This document shows, piece by piece, positions 23,143 to 34,700 of a stretch of 64,000 nt of DNA. Location of the stretch: NCBI GenBank assembly GCA_004431415.1, contig QPMI01000188.1, positions 62,001 to 126,000 of the forward strand, given 5' to 3'. How positions within the stretch are numbered: position 1 is the first letter of the stretch; every line of letters starts with the position of its first letter. The DNA is from Cyanophora paradoxa. Its lineage: Eukaryota; Glaucocystophyceae; Cyanophorales; Cyanophoraceae. The translations under genes and the position numbers were made by a program. The notes below the pieces were generated by a model that ran no database searches, had not been told where the DNA came from, and worked only from the letters and a program-made list of their open reading frames with translations.

Positions 23143-26100
23143 ATGCCCTCTGAGCAGCTCGCGGGCGTGCTTTCGACCGTCGAAGCGACCAAAATGCAGC
23201 TCAGCCTGCACAACGCCGAACCTCGCGAGTTTTTAACTCGCTACCTCCGTCGCGCCGGTCCTGCCGCGGGAGGCCTTCAGCTCAACTCCATCTCGGCGCC
23301 CGGCGATGAGTTGCACGCGGACCAACTCGTCCTCCCAGGTCAGTGGTGCCCCTCGGGGCGCGCGCAGTGTAGGTGGCCCGCAGGTTCTCTGCAATCACGG
23401 CATCACACTTCGCGGCCACGCCTGGGCAAGGACGAGCGAGACCGCCGATCTCGTCGTCGCGCGCACCGAGATCGGGATCGCGATCGCGACACACACCTGC
23501 GCGCACCGCCAGGCCCCACGTCACGGTCGTGCCCCCCTCTCGATAAGACGCCTTCCCATGGCAACAGCGGCCCGCGCAAGTCTCTTTTTGCGCGATGGTC
23601 ACCGGTTTCGCGCAGATTTCGAGTCTCCGCAAAAAGTGCGCGCACTTCACGATGGCCTGCTTCCGGCCAAGCCAGGGAGCACGCCCTCGCCCTGCGCGCA
23701 CGCTGCCGCACTAACCGGGTTCGAGGCGGGCGGCCTCGCCTCCGAGTCGAGCCTGATCGTCGAAGTCCCGGCCGCGCGACGGCGCAGGGGCGCGGATCAG
23801 GATCCTCGTCCCCCTGGGCGCACGACGGGCGCGGCGTGGGTGAGGCTAAGTCCCACCGCACGCCAGCTGTCCGCGTCGCCTCGAGTTCTCACACTCGCCT
23901 GCCGCGCGCAGATCGCGCCGACACCTCGCGTCAATCAGCGCTGAGGAGCGCGATCGCGAGCCTCCGGCTCGGACACCCCGCTAACCTTGCGGGAGGGGCT
24001 AGAGCGCTCACTACGCGACCGCTCGCCTCGCTCACGCCTTCGCGCGCAGCGGAGGCTCGCAAGCTGCTGTCCTCGCGCGCCGACCTTGAGGGCTTCTTCG
24101 AGAAGTACTTCCTCAAGTTTGGCATCCTGTTCACGGCCGCTCGGCTGTTGCCGGACAAGCAGCTGTGCCTCACGGCGTTCGGCCCGGCCGATATGTACGT
24201 GACTGAGCACGACACGGTCTCCTTCGTGCGCCTGACCTGCAAGGCTGCAAACATCGCGCCCACGGCGTCTCTGACCCAATCTGCAGGGCACGGTGTCGCA
24301 GGCCCAGCCGGCCGACGACCACCAGCGCGGCTACTTCGGCGTCCCTCTGGGGCTCCCGCTCCACTACATTCCGGAGGGCGGCGAGTCAGAGGAGGACCGC
24401 GTCGCCCCGCCGGTCCTGGCCCCCTACCGGTACGCCCCATGATCACTTCCTCTCTTTCCCGCCCGCGGACGGCGCTGATCATGTCGGCGGTGCTCGCAGC
24501 GGCCTCGAGGGCCCCTTGGGCAACATGCCGGAGCAGGCGGTGGCCTTCCCCGCCGCCCTGCAGGAGTACAAGCTCCACGTCGGCGAGGTCGCTGGCCTGT
24601 ACGCGGCGCTCCTGGCGCTCCTGGCGAACGGAATCCCCGGCGAGGCCAAGCGCCCTACCATCCCGACGATCATCAAGCGGATCTGCGACGAGCAGCGCCC
24701 GCTCGTCGTCACCGCCCTGCCCTTCGTCGCCGAAACGGTGTGCACCTGCCGGCCGTGCAGCCCGGGCCCGCCCTCCTCCTCGCTCAGCCTCGACCAGGTC
24801 GAGGCGATTTTCGCGGGAGGATCAGGGGCGGCTTTCAAGACCCTCAGCCGCTGCCCGGAGGCCGCTTGGGGCGCCGTCTTCGCGCCAACTGCCCTCAAGC
24901 AGTTCAAGCTTCGCACCCTCCCCAACCTCGCGGTACGCTCGCAGCCCCTCTCCCCTGGCAGCGGCGCCAGTTGCGTTCGTGGCCTCACGACGCCCGCGAT
25001 CGCAGACGCTCGACGACGTCCTCGCCGCTCTCTCCCCGAAGGTCTTCTCTCAGCGGCAGCTGATCGAAGTGGGCGAATACCTCCGCCCGCGCCTCGCTGG
25101 CACGCTGGAGGAGGCGCCACGCACCTCGGCGACCCGCGAAAGCGATCGCGAGCCGGCGACCTCGAGCGCCGCGGCCGAGCGCGACCCCCGGCCGGCCCAG
25201 GGCGCCAAGAAGCCTGTGTCGACCCCGGCCGGGGCGACGTCGAAGCCCGCAGCTCCCCCCTCGAAGGCCTCCAAGGCGCCCAAGAAGACCGGCGCCGCGA
25301 AGGCGCCGGCGGCTCCAGCGGTCCCAAGAAGCGGCCGCCCCCGCCGCCGCCCACTGACTCGGACGACGAGGAGGAGGACGTGGAGGTCGCCCCCAAGCGC
25401 CCCCGGCCGGCGCCAACCCCCTTCTCTGCGTTCGACAAGGGGTACGCCGGCTGGGCCCCCAATGGCAAGCGCCCCATCGCACCGGTACGCCAGCGTTCTG
25501 GGAATCCGAGCGCCACTTCCTCACGCCCGCGAGAGCAGAACGCGGCGGCGCCGGCCCAGGCACCGGCAGCCTCGCGGCCCGGCAGCTTCTTCGCGGCGCC
25601 GGGCGGGGCGCGCAACGGGAACGCTGGCAGCGGTGCGCCTCCCCCGCCTGGGCGCCCACCCCGCCTTCCCCGCGGCCACGAAATTGATGCACCGCCAGTT
25701 CCGTCGGGCGAGACCTGGAATGCGGCGCCCTGGAGCGCGATGGGCCACGCCGGCGACCTTGAGCTCGAGGACGCCGACGACTTCCTGGAGGAGGTCGACC
25801 CCCACGCGCCCCTCTACTACTCGAACCCGCCCAACGGCCAGCCGCCCTACCCGGCGACTTTCGCGGCGGCGCCCCAGCCGCCCTTCTCCTCCTCGGCTCC
25901 GGCAGCGAGCCGTGCACCGCTGCCCCCGGCGGCAGCCAAGGCGATCATCCTCCCGCCCGTGGAGGAGACAGTCCGCTCGCAGCATGGGCTGCCAATCAAC
26001 GACGTCAACAGCGCGCAGATGCGCGAGGCGGTCGTCTGGCTGGCCAAGCGCATCCAGAAGGCAGCTCAGACGCTGTCGGACGGCCGCGTCGGCGAGGAGC

Positions 26101-27094
26101 TCGCCCCGAACGCCGTGGCGGCAGCCGCTGCGAAGGGCGGCGCGGCGGTCGGCGCCGAGCTCGCTGACTCGGCCCTCCGCGCCGTCCTGCTCCACCTCGA
26201 GCAGGCCTTCGCGAGCCGCGATTTCGCGGGACTGCTCGCCGCCGTCCAGGTCCAGAGCGCCGTCCTCGACCACGCCCGCGCCGCAGGCGACCCGGAACTG
26301 GTGGCCTTCCTCGCCCAGCACTTCGTGAAGCTGGAGCGCGCCTGCGCCAGCCTCGAGAAGGCCACCCGCAGCGCCGTCGCCATCCACGCCCTCTGCGCTC
26401 CCTCCTCCGCCGGCGGCTTCGACCCTGTGCGCCTCGCGGCCAGCGGCGAGCTGCTCCTTGGCAAGGGCACGGTGCCCAACCCTCCCGCCCCGCCCCGCAA
26501 AAACGGTCCCGACCTCGAACTTACGGACTGCCCGGTTGCAGGCGACGAACCTCCTGAAGGAGGAGGAGGGCTTCGGGCTCGCCGGCCAGCCGACCTGGCA
26601 ACAGCTCGAGGGCGCGGAGGCAGCTCTCAAGTTCGCCCGCAAGAATCTCTCGACGGCGACGGCCTCCTCTCCGGCGGACCTGGTCCGCTCGACCTTTGCT
26701 GGTCCGTGCCCTCAGCCCCAGCCCCGCCGACAGTGCGCGCGCTGGTGCCGGCTAGCGCTGATACCGCCAGCGCGCAGAGGCCAAGTCCGGCGGGCCCATG
26801 GCCACCCTCACCCCGCAGGGGACCGGCTTCATGCCCATGTTCCCGTTCCCCCCCGCGCCTCCCGGCTACTACTACGATCCCGCCCAGCACCGCTCGGGTG
26901 GCGGTGGCGGCGGTGGCGGCCGGCTGCGCAAGGCGCGGGGCGGCGGCGGCGGTGGCGGGGGCGGCGGCGGCGGCGGCAGCCGCAACGGCGGCGGAGGCGG
27001 AGGCCACACCCAGCACGGCAGCGGAGGCGGCGGCCACGGCGGCGCAGGCGGCGCCGCCGGCAGCGCCGCCGGTCAGCCGGCCCGCAGCGGTTAG
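23143..27094 (+). CDS. Gag-like protein of the DIRS-type element, spliced
   Basis: This first gene of the element starts at ATG 23143 (MPSEQLAGVLSTVEATKMQ). Homologous-looking protein stretches switch frames, so introns are inferred: about 23339-24055, then shorter ones near 24420-24500 and 24740. Recognisable stretches are ADLEGFFEKYFLKFGIL, YFGVPLGLPLHYIPEGG, AALQEYKLHVGEVAGLY, a Lys/Pro/Ala-rich linker and an acidic DSDDEEEDVEV patch. After these come a helical segment (INDVNSAQMREAVVWLAKRI) and a second one (ALRAVLLHLEQAFASRDF). The C-terminal exon is very glycine-rich with Arg/His/Ser and ends at TAG 27092-27094. Such helical-then-glycine-rich layouts suit a nucleic-acid-binding structural protein. 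No zinc knuckle is seen. The assignment as Gag rests mainly on position. Confidence 0.6.
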
Positions 27095-27275
27095 CGGCTC
27101 GAGCGCAGCTGTACGACAGGCCCGCAAACGCGCGGCCGAGGCCCCGCCCCCCAGATCTAGACCTGGCGCCCCCAGGCGTAATTTTGCAGTCGTCGGTAGC
27201 TCGCAGTCAGAGGCAGACAGCCCGGCAGCTAGCCCTGATTTTGATCAGGAGGCAAGATGGGACCTCAATAAATCA

Positions 27276-29395
27276 ATGATTTGGTCTCCCCTCCCGGCCG
27301 ATGCACTGCCCCGGGCCCCTTTGACACCTCCCTCTCACAACGAGTTTGCACTGCTCCGAGAGCTAGTCCGCAAGCACGGTGACCCCGGCCCGTACGACTT
27401 CGCCAGCCACGAGGCAGGCTTCCGTGCGGGCCAGCTCGCAAAGTTTGCACCTGCATGGCGGGCCCTCTTCCGCGCCGCGAACACGGAGCTGCCCTCCTGG
27501 GTTGGCCTAGTGATTCGAGAAGGCCTGCGCCTTCCTCTGCAAAAAGCGCCCGGACAGCCGGTCCCCTCACTTAAGGACCTTCCAGCGACAGCCGCCGAGC
27601 AGCCGCGCCCCTCATGCTTCAAGACGCCTGAGCACACGACCTTCGTCGACCGCGAGGTTGCCGTGATGCTGAGCCTGGGCGTGGCAAGGCTGGCGACGGC
27701 CGAGGACGTGCTCCTCACTCGCCATGTCTGCGCGCTCCATGTCGTAGACAAGAGCGGCCCTGATAAATTCCGCTTGTGCCTAGACGCAACGCCTGTAAAT
27801 GATTTTATTCAGTGCAAATCATTTCAGTATCAGTCGCTCGACCACGTGGCACCTCTGCTCACGCCGGGCTGTTGGATGGTCAAATACGACCTGCGAAAAG
27901 GCTACTATCACATTGCCTTGCACCCGGCTACTCAGCGGCTGCTGACTTTTCGCTGGCGGGGCCGCCTGTACGTCTATCAAGCCCTCTGCTTTGGCGTGAA
28001 CGTCGCTTGTCGCGTCTTCACCAAGCTGATGCGAGCCTTTGCGAAATACTGGGCAGCCCTCGGGGTTCGCCTCTGCACCTACATTGATGACGGGCTCTTC
28101 ATCTGCCCCTCACGCGAGATTGCCGAGCTGGTCTCCCAGCACCTTCGCTGGCTGGCCCCGCAGCTCGGCCTAGTGTTTTCGTCGAAGTCGGACTTCACTC
28201 CGACCCAGGTCACTGAATACCTGGGACTCGAGATCGACACCCGCCCTGGGCGCGGCGTCTTCACCGTAACGCCGAAAAAAGTGGCAAAAATCACGGCTCT
28301 CCTAGACGAGGCGCTGGCGTCCCCGACGGCCTCTGTCCGAGCCCTGCAGCGGCTTGCGGGAAAATTGATTGCGCTCCGCATGGCCTTCCCGGCCGCCCGC
28401 CTCATGACCCGCCCCATTTTTGCGGCGCTGGCGGCGGCTGAGCGTACAGGACGGAACCCGTTCGACCCGTTGGCAGTTCAGATCGACGGAGCGGTCGCGG
28501 ACGCGCTAAACTGGATGCGGCGTGTGCTCCCAACACGCCCCCACCACCCGATTTGGGAGCCCCTCCGTTTCTTTCGGCTGTTCACCGACGCCTCCGGCTA
28601 CGGTTTCGCCGCCTTCTTAGACTGTGGCGAAGGGGCCGCCCCCCTTGACGAACGGCAGGGAGATGCGTGGTCCACCTGGGGCACGTTTCCCCCAGAGCTC
28701 CGTGCCGGCGCGCAGCCCCCCGTCTCGAGCAACGAGCGTGAACTGCGAGCAGTGCTCGCAGCGGCGCGCGACCTCTTCCCCCTGCTCCCGTTCGGCGCAA
28801 AAGTCTTCCTGCGCTCCGACAACTCGACTACGGTCGCCGCAGTCGGCAAGGGCAGCGCCTCCCCCCGCCTGTTTGACCTGTGCGTCGAGCTCTGGCGACG
28901 CTGCGCAGAGCTCGGCATTATTCTTTGCGCACGCCACATTCCCGGCGTACGCAACCGCTGGGCTGACACGGCCTCGCGTTCCCTGCGCCCGCAGCTCCAC
29001 CGAGGACTGCTCGCTGCGGCGCACGCGGCTCTCGGCGCGGGCTGGCCCATGAGCACGTCGCAGACGACTCCGACGTCTGGCTGGCGGCGGCGCGGCCCCA
29101 GCGCCCCGCAATTCTCACAGCCGACTCGCGGCTCCGAGCTCGCCTTCTGGCGAGCCTCCGCGACCACCCGCCCGCCTGCCCCGTGGCCCTCCTACTACCA
29201 TGGCAGCCGAGCACGACTTGGGCGGTCGCGCTGTCCGACCTCTGGTTCCAGCCGACGGTGCAGGCCGCTTCGCTGCGACCGCGGCCGGCGCATGCCTTTT
29301 ACGCGAAACCGACGCAGGGCAAATCGCTCCTTGGCCTCGGCCGCTCCCCCTGGACCTTCGTACTGACTTGGTGGGGGGGCGTAAACGCGCTCTAA
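27276..29395 (+). CDS. Reverse transcriptase / RNase H of the DIRS-type element
   Basis: The first in-frame ATG after the Gag stop is at 27276. The RT domain has FRLCLDATPVND, VKYDLRKGYYHIALHP, FGVNVACRVFTKLM and the catalytic box YIDD (28080-28091). The RNase H domain follows with LFTDASGYGFA (near 28580), a conserved Glu in SSNERELRAVLAAA, SDNST, and HIPGVRNRWADTASR. These motif spacings are typical of DIRS RT-RH proteins. Near 29050 the protein-like reading shifts by one frame: DDSDVWLAAARPQRP...LLLPWQPSTTW...TWWGGVNAL then runs to a stop at 29393-29395. That tail loosely resembles the methyltransferase-like region found after RNase H in DIRS elements, but lacks an NPPF-type motif. The shift could be an indel, a short intron or recoding. 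Confidence 0.85.
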
Positions 29396-29424
29396 AAACC
29401 CATTAGAGCGGGTCGGGCCCCCTG

Positions 29425-30483
29425 ATGCACTGGGGGAGCCTCGATCTGACGCCCCACCGTGGCGCAGACACGGCCCGGCGGCCTGGCGATTCTTGGGGCG
29501 CGGTGCGCTCCGAACTCGCGCGCTGGCAGACGGCGGCGTGGGCGGAGCGCACCCGCGCAGCGGCCTCGCGCGTCTGGCGTCGCTACTTGGCCTTCCTCGC
29601 GGCTGCCCCCGAGCCGCTGCACCCCGGTGACGAAGACTCCATTCTTCTCTTCCTGGCGTCAGCGGCCCGTGCCCGCCAAGCGGCCACCGGACAACCGCTG
29701 GCTGCTACGACCATCAAAAACATGGCCGCCCACATCTGGCGTACGCTTAAAGCTGCGCGGCTCGTCGACCCCTCCCAGCAGCACTCCTGGGAGTACACGA
29801 TGACGCTCCGCGGCATGACTCGGGCACTGGGACGCCCGCCGCGCCAGATGCGGCCCCTGGTCCTGCCACAACTGCAGGCATGGACCGCAACGGCAACTTT
29901 TCGCAGCCTCCCTCCGTTCGAGCGCACCGCCTGCCTCGCACTCCTAGCGCTCGGGATCGCGGGCCTTCTCCGGATCTCCGAGGTCGCGGCGCTCCGGACC
30001 GGCGACGTCACGCCGATCATCTCTTCAGGGGGCCGGACCATGCTGCGGGTGACTATCGCCAGCTCGAAGACCGACCAAGCCGGGCACGGCGAGCACATTC
30101 TCGTCTCCCCAGCTCCCGCGGCCGGCCCGGCCTGCCCCGTCCGGGCCACTGCGGCCTACGCCTGTGCAGCCGCCCGCCGCTACGGCCCTCTCCCGCCGAC
30201 CGCCCCCTTCTTCCTCCGGGGCCCACCGAGCCGCCCCCGCGGCTACGACGACGCCCTCGGGCGCGCCATCATTAAACTCTGCGTCGGTGACATCGGCCTC
30301 GACCCAGCAAATTACTCCGGCCACAGCCTCCGACGCGGCGGGGCCCGCTCGGCAGTCCGCGGCGGCGCCTCCGCCACCTGGCTCCGCCGCCACGGCCGCT
30401 GGGCTCTCACATCGATGGTCCCCCAGCGCTATGTCGACGATTACACCGTCGCCCTGGAGGCCGAAGGCGTCGCCTTCGCTTGA
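29425..30483 (+). CDS. Tyrosine recombinase of the DIRS-type element
   Basis: This 352-residue intronless frame starts at ATG 29425. The catalytic residues of the tyrosine recombinase family are visible: Arg in LLRISEV (about 29965), Lys in SSKTD (about 30064), H-x-x-R in GHSLRRGGA (about 30320), a His/Trp pair in LRRHGRWAL, and the nucleophile Tyr in QRYVDDY (about 30430). The N-terminal half is a helical core-binding-type region (WAERTRAAASRVWRRYL). The enzyme would integrate the circular DNA copy into the target without cutting a duplicated site, which agrees with the clean junction at 22790/35376. It lies 29 bp after the RT gene stop and is probably on the same transcript. Confidence 0.9.
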   Translation: MHWGSLDLTPHRGADTARRPGDSWGAVRSELARWQTAAWAERTRAAASRVWRRYLAFLAAAPEPLHPGDEDSILLFLASAARARQAATGQPLAATTIKNMAAHIWRTLKAARLVDPSQQHSWEYTMTLRGMTRALGRPPRQMRPLVLPQLQAWTATATFRSLPPFERTACLALLALGIAGLLRISEVAALRTGDVTPIISSGGRTMLRVTIASSKTDQAGHGEHILVSPAPAAGPACPVRATAAYACAAARRYGPLPPTAPFFLRGPPSRPRGYDDALGRAIIKLCVGDIGLDPANYSGHSLRRGGARSAVRGGASATWLRRHGRWALTSMVPQRYVDDYTVALEAEGVAFA

Positions 30484-30596
30484 ACCGGACTTCAGTTCCA
30501 GCTTTCCCAGCCGTGCAACCCTGTTCGCACGTGTGCACGAGAATAAAAATTTTAAATTCCACCTAGCTGCTGCTGCTTGAGACCTGGCCCTTGCTT

Positions 30597-31000
30597 GGTT
30601 TGGGCCCGGCGGGCTCCGCCCCCCGGCCCACCAATGAATTCCTGCCTAAGTCTCAGACCGCTGCACTTACCAGCGGTCGCTGTACCCCACCTCTCCCAAG
30701 AGGCCCGCTCGGCACCCTCGAGGTGCCGGGCTCGGGGTACAGCAATTCTAGACTCGCAGTAGCTCGCTAGAAAAAACGCACACGATGTGGACCCCTGGGG
30801 AAGCATCAGCCAGTATCCTCGGCTAGAGAGCGCAAGGAAACCGTGACCACACGGGGATTGCCTCTCCGGTTCGCGCCGCGAACCGTGCTCCCCTCTTCAC
30901 GATCAGCTCGAGATAGCTAGATGCTCGAGTTGAAGTGAATCAATATATTACATACTCTGGGCGCTCGGCGGAGAAAAAAGCACGAGAGGCCCCGCATAAA
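30597..31000 (+). repeat. Split direct repeat B1
   Basis: 404 bp; its second copy B2 is 31600-31794 plus 35167-35375. It begins GGTTTGGGCCCGGCGGGCTC and ends CCCCGCATAAA, directly abutting A2. The part at about 30655-30740 contains GCACTTACCAGCGGTCGC and a GAGGTGCCGGGCTC stem-like segment. Confidence 0.85.
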
Positions 31001-31330
31001 ACGTCGTATGCGCGCAAGGCGTAGACGAAGATTTGTGCGAGCCGGAAGTGCCAAAATTAGCCGAGTCGCCAGTTTCGCGGCCAAGCGGGATCGAACCCGC
31101 GGCCCCGGGGGCCCTCACGTTAATTGCGTAAATTGCGCAATCTCACGACAACAATCGTCATGGGGCGCGTGCCGAATTATCCCCCGGCGGCCGGACAGGG
31201 TAGCCCCCCGGCGTCGCCGGGAATATTAGGCCGGCCCCCGCCAGTTAGAGCCAGTTGCTTGCGCGACCGCACGGACGCGACCGCGCCCGTGCGGCCGCAC
31301 CTCTAAATAAATCGCGAGAATAGCCTCGCG
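31001..31330 (+). repeat. Split direct repeat A2
   Basis: 330-bp internal copy of A1, with no difference seen by eye. It follows B1 without a gap, so the pair B1-A2 reproduces the joint between the right end (B2) and left end (A1) of the element. Confidence 0.85.
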
Positions 31331-31599
31331 ACCCACCCTCCCGCACCTCTCCGACCTCAGGACCTGGGCGAAGGCCTGGCTCGGAGCCGAATTAAATTGC
31401 GGTGACCCGAATTCGAATTCGAATTTCGGATTTCTGAGTTCGGCCGAAGAAACTTTAACCGCGGTTTTTCAAAAAATCGGCCTGTCAAAAACAAGCCAAC
31501 TTCGGTATATCGAATCCGAAGGCTGGAAGGGAATTCCTGGCAAGAGCTGAGCTGTACGCCAAGTTCCAGTTCTTGGCTACGGCTCAGCAACTTGGGCAT
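31331..31599. other. Linker between A2 and B2 of the retroelement
   Basis: A unique stretch of about 270 bp containing AT-richer sequence (GAATTCGAATTCGAATT near 31410) and no convincing reading frame. In split-direct-repeat elements a spacer between A2 and B2 can exist; nothing else is seen in it. Confidence 0.5.
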
Positions 31600-31794
31600 G
31601 GTTTGGGCCCGGCGGGCTCCGCTCCCCGGCCCACCAATGAATTCCTGCCTAAGTCTCAGACCGCTGCACTTACCAGCGGTCGCTGTACCCCACCTCTCCC
31701 AAGAGGCCCGCTCGGCACCCTCGAGGTGCCGGGCTCGGGGTACAGCAATTCTAGACTCGCAGTAGCTCGCTAGAAAAAACGCACACGATGTGGA
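31600..31794 (+). repeat. Split direct repeat B2, left part (interrupted)
   Basis: Matches B1 30597-30791 with an early C/T difference (GGCTCCGCTCCCC versus GGCTCCGCCCCCC). The match stops at 31794. The remainder of B1 (30792-31000) is found at 35167-35375, so a nested insertion split B2. Confidence 0.85.
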
Positions 31795-34700
31795 ATATAT
31801 TAAATTTGCATTAGCACAACCGTACAACACTGAAGTCGTAACGTCGACCATACCCTCACTGAAAACTATATCCAGGAAGAGAATATGAGGACTCTCGTGT
31901 GCTGTGCCTAAACATCTACCTATATATATAACTAGCTATCCATCTAACTCTACCCCTGGGCTAGTCCTATGCTAATAGGTGGGGATGGAGCGAGGGTGGT
32001 AAAGCTGGTGGGGTGGTACTGCCTGAGTGGAGAGGTGAGGAGCTTGGTGCCTCCGGCCCCGCTAGGGCCGGGGGTTCAGAGAGGATTAGGCCTCCACTTT
32101 GGCTGGGCACTCCCGCTCCGTTGCTCCCCGACTCCAGCTGTCCGCCCCCTCCCAAGTCTACCCCCCTCTCCCCCCCCGGCATGGGCCCGCCCTCCCCTGC
32201 CTGTACGCACAACTTGCCAGTGTCCTTCACACTAGCACGTACAATCCTCGAGGCCTCTCTAGTCTTTAACTGCGGCCTGGCTGCTGGGCTGCAAGCATGG
32301 CGCCAAAATACATCGCCTGCGCCTGGTTCATCTGCATCTGCTGTGCCACCTGCTGCGGCGTCTGCTGCATCATAAATCCCGGGAACCCCCCCGGGAGCTG
32401 GGGGGAGAGGATGGGGATCGGGGGCTGAGGCGCCGCCACCTCCACCGGAGTGTGTCCTCCGCGCCCGCCGTGGGGTCCGCCGCGTCCGCGCGTCCCGCGG
32501 CCCCGCGAGTTGCGGCCACGGGTATCGTTGCTGCTCAGCGCCGGCGCCGCTGACGTCACTGCTGCCGAGTCTATGCCCAGCTGCAGCGGCGGCCAGGATG
32601 CTGCGGGGACGCCGGCCACGACGGCAAAGAGGTCGGTCGGCGTTGCGCTGCTGCCGCCCCAGGCTGGCGCTGGCGGGCCGTGGGAGGTACAAATGGCTGC
32701 AGCACCCGAGGGCGCTTGGCCTCCTTGGGGAAGAAAGTCTCGCGGGGTCCGCCTCTTCCTGGTCGCGCTTGCTCCCGCGCCCGCGCCCAGCGTTCGCTGC
32801 TGCGCCGCCGCGTCCACGGCCGCGGCTGCTGGCTGCTGAGCCCGGCTGCTGGCCAGCCAACGACGCTGCTGACGCCTCAGCGTCCGCCTCGCCGCTCGTC
32901 CGCGGCTTCCAGTCCGTGCCCGGGCACTTCGAGCTCTTGTGTTCGAAGTAGGCTTGGAGGCGGTGACGGCGGCAGCCAGCGGGGCTGAAGTTCTGGAGCG
33001 CCTTCGGGGTGAGGCTCGCCGGCGGCCGGACACGCCAGAGCGAGGCCGTGTGGTCCGCCACCTGCATTGAGAGGTGAAGCGTCTCGCCGCACGAGTAGCG
33101 CACGCCAGGCGCGGCGGGCTTCATCGCCGCCTCCCAGGCAGCCACCTTCTCCTTCTTGATAAGGAGGTGCAGCACGTCGCCGTCGGGTGGTGACTGGCCG
33201 TGACTGTAGCTGCATTGGTGGTAGACCAGCGTCACTTCTGCCGGGTTGCGCGCCACTTCCTTGAGGATGGTGGGCAGCTGCCAAGCCTTCAGCCTTCTGC
33301 GTCCGCGGGGACGGGAGGGGAAAAAGGACTCTCGGCTCACCGGGAGTTGCGCTGTCGCCGCGTGCAGAGCCAGAACAAAGGTGCCGCAGGTGTGGAGCTC
33401 GGGGCCTCGGTTGCGAGGTTCACCGTGATGGGACACGACTCGAACCGCAGCAGGTTCGCCTTGCTGAGTTCGATCAGTCTGCGAGCGCGGGTTGCTGTCA
33501 GCCTCAGGTCAGCCCCGGTCGCCGTGCGCGGCAACGTACTTGTTGGCCAGGTGAACGTTGCCGGTGGTGAGGGCGATGCGCGGAGGCTCGCGCATGATCA
33601 TGTTCTGTTGTACCGCCGCTGGCGTGCCGGCCCATCCGAGGACTCGAAAGCCGAGGCATTCTGCCTCCAGCTGCGTACCAGCGGTTGGTTAGCGTTCGCC
33701 GCGTGGCCGGTTAGATCATCGCACCGTGCCGTCTTGCAGCGGCGTGAGTTTCTCCCGCGTCGCGGTCTTAAGCGACTTCGTCGCGTCGTGCTCCACCTGG
33801 CGCGCCAGTGTGCGGAAGAGATGAAGCACATCGCGGCGCGTGTTCGCGGAGAAGTTGCCGTCCGGCTGGAGGCCGCCCTTGGTAGAGAACACCGGGGCGC
33901 CGTCGATGAGGATCATTGGCGCGTGCTCCTTGTCATCGAGCAGCATCCATGGTTTCGGGGCTCTCTGCGCATGCACAGTTATGGGGAAGTCGTTCCGGCT
34001 CGCTCGGCGGCTTACCACTACTGGCGAATCGATCTGGTAGATCGTCACTTCGTCTCGGCGATTCGTCTTGTTCGGCAATTTCACCGCGAGGCATGTAGCG
34101 ACGCGCAGTTTCGCAGCCGTGTCTTTGGTCCACTGCGAGGGGTGAGTGAGGAGACTTGGGGACGGGCGTATCGTCAGATCGGGCGTACCTTGCGAGCTTT
34201 CGCATATGTGACATCTGTCATCACGTCCGGCGTTGCCAGTACTGCGACGCACCCCTTTGAGGGGAAGTTGGTGCGCACTCCGCCGTGGGCGATGTTCCGT
34301 TCTGAGATCACCTGTCGCACATTCTCAGCGTGGGCGGGAGCTCGCTCGGCCGAGTCATGACGGACCGTTTGAACCATATGTTTGCGTTCATTCAGTGGGA
34401 CTAGCCCGTCGCCGTTGAGGCAGAGTTGGGTCCCCGCGTACTTGGTCGGGACAAGGTCGAGCGGTTCGAAGACGACCGCAACCATGAACTTCGGGACGCG
34501 GAAGGTCTTGTTTATCGGTTGCGACTTGTCCCGTCGCTCTCCGGCCGTCGGCGCTCGCACAACTGGGCCGCTCGGCCCTGCCGCGTCATCGTCGTCGGCG
34601 TCGCCGGCATAGTCTTCATCTTCGCCGGCGTTCACCGCAGCGCCCTGCTCTCCGGCTTCTGCACCAGCGCCTTGCTCGCCGAGATCTGCGCCGTTGCCAG

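Noticed and set aside
22791-31330. A1 and A2 as long terminal repeats of a Ty1/Ty3-type retrotransposon
   Set aside because: There is no aspartic protease or DDE integrase, a tyrosine recombinase is present, no target duplication exists, and the repeats follow the split A1-B1-A2-B2 order rather than two terminal LTRs.
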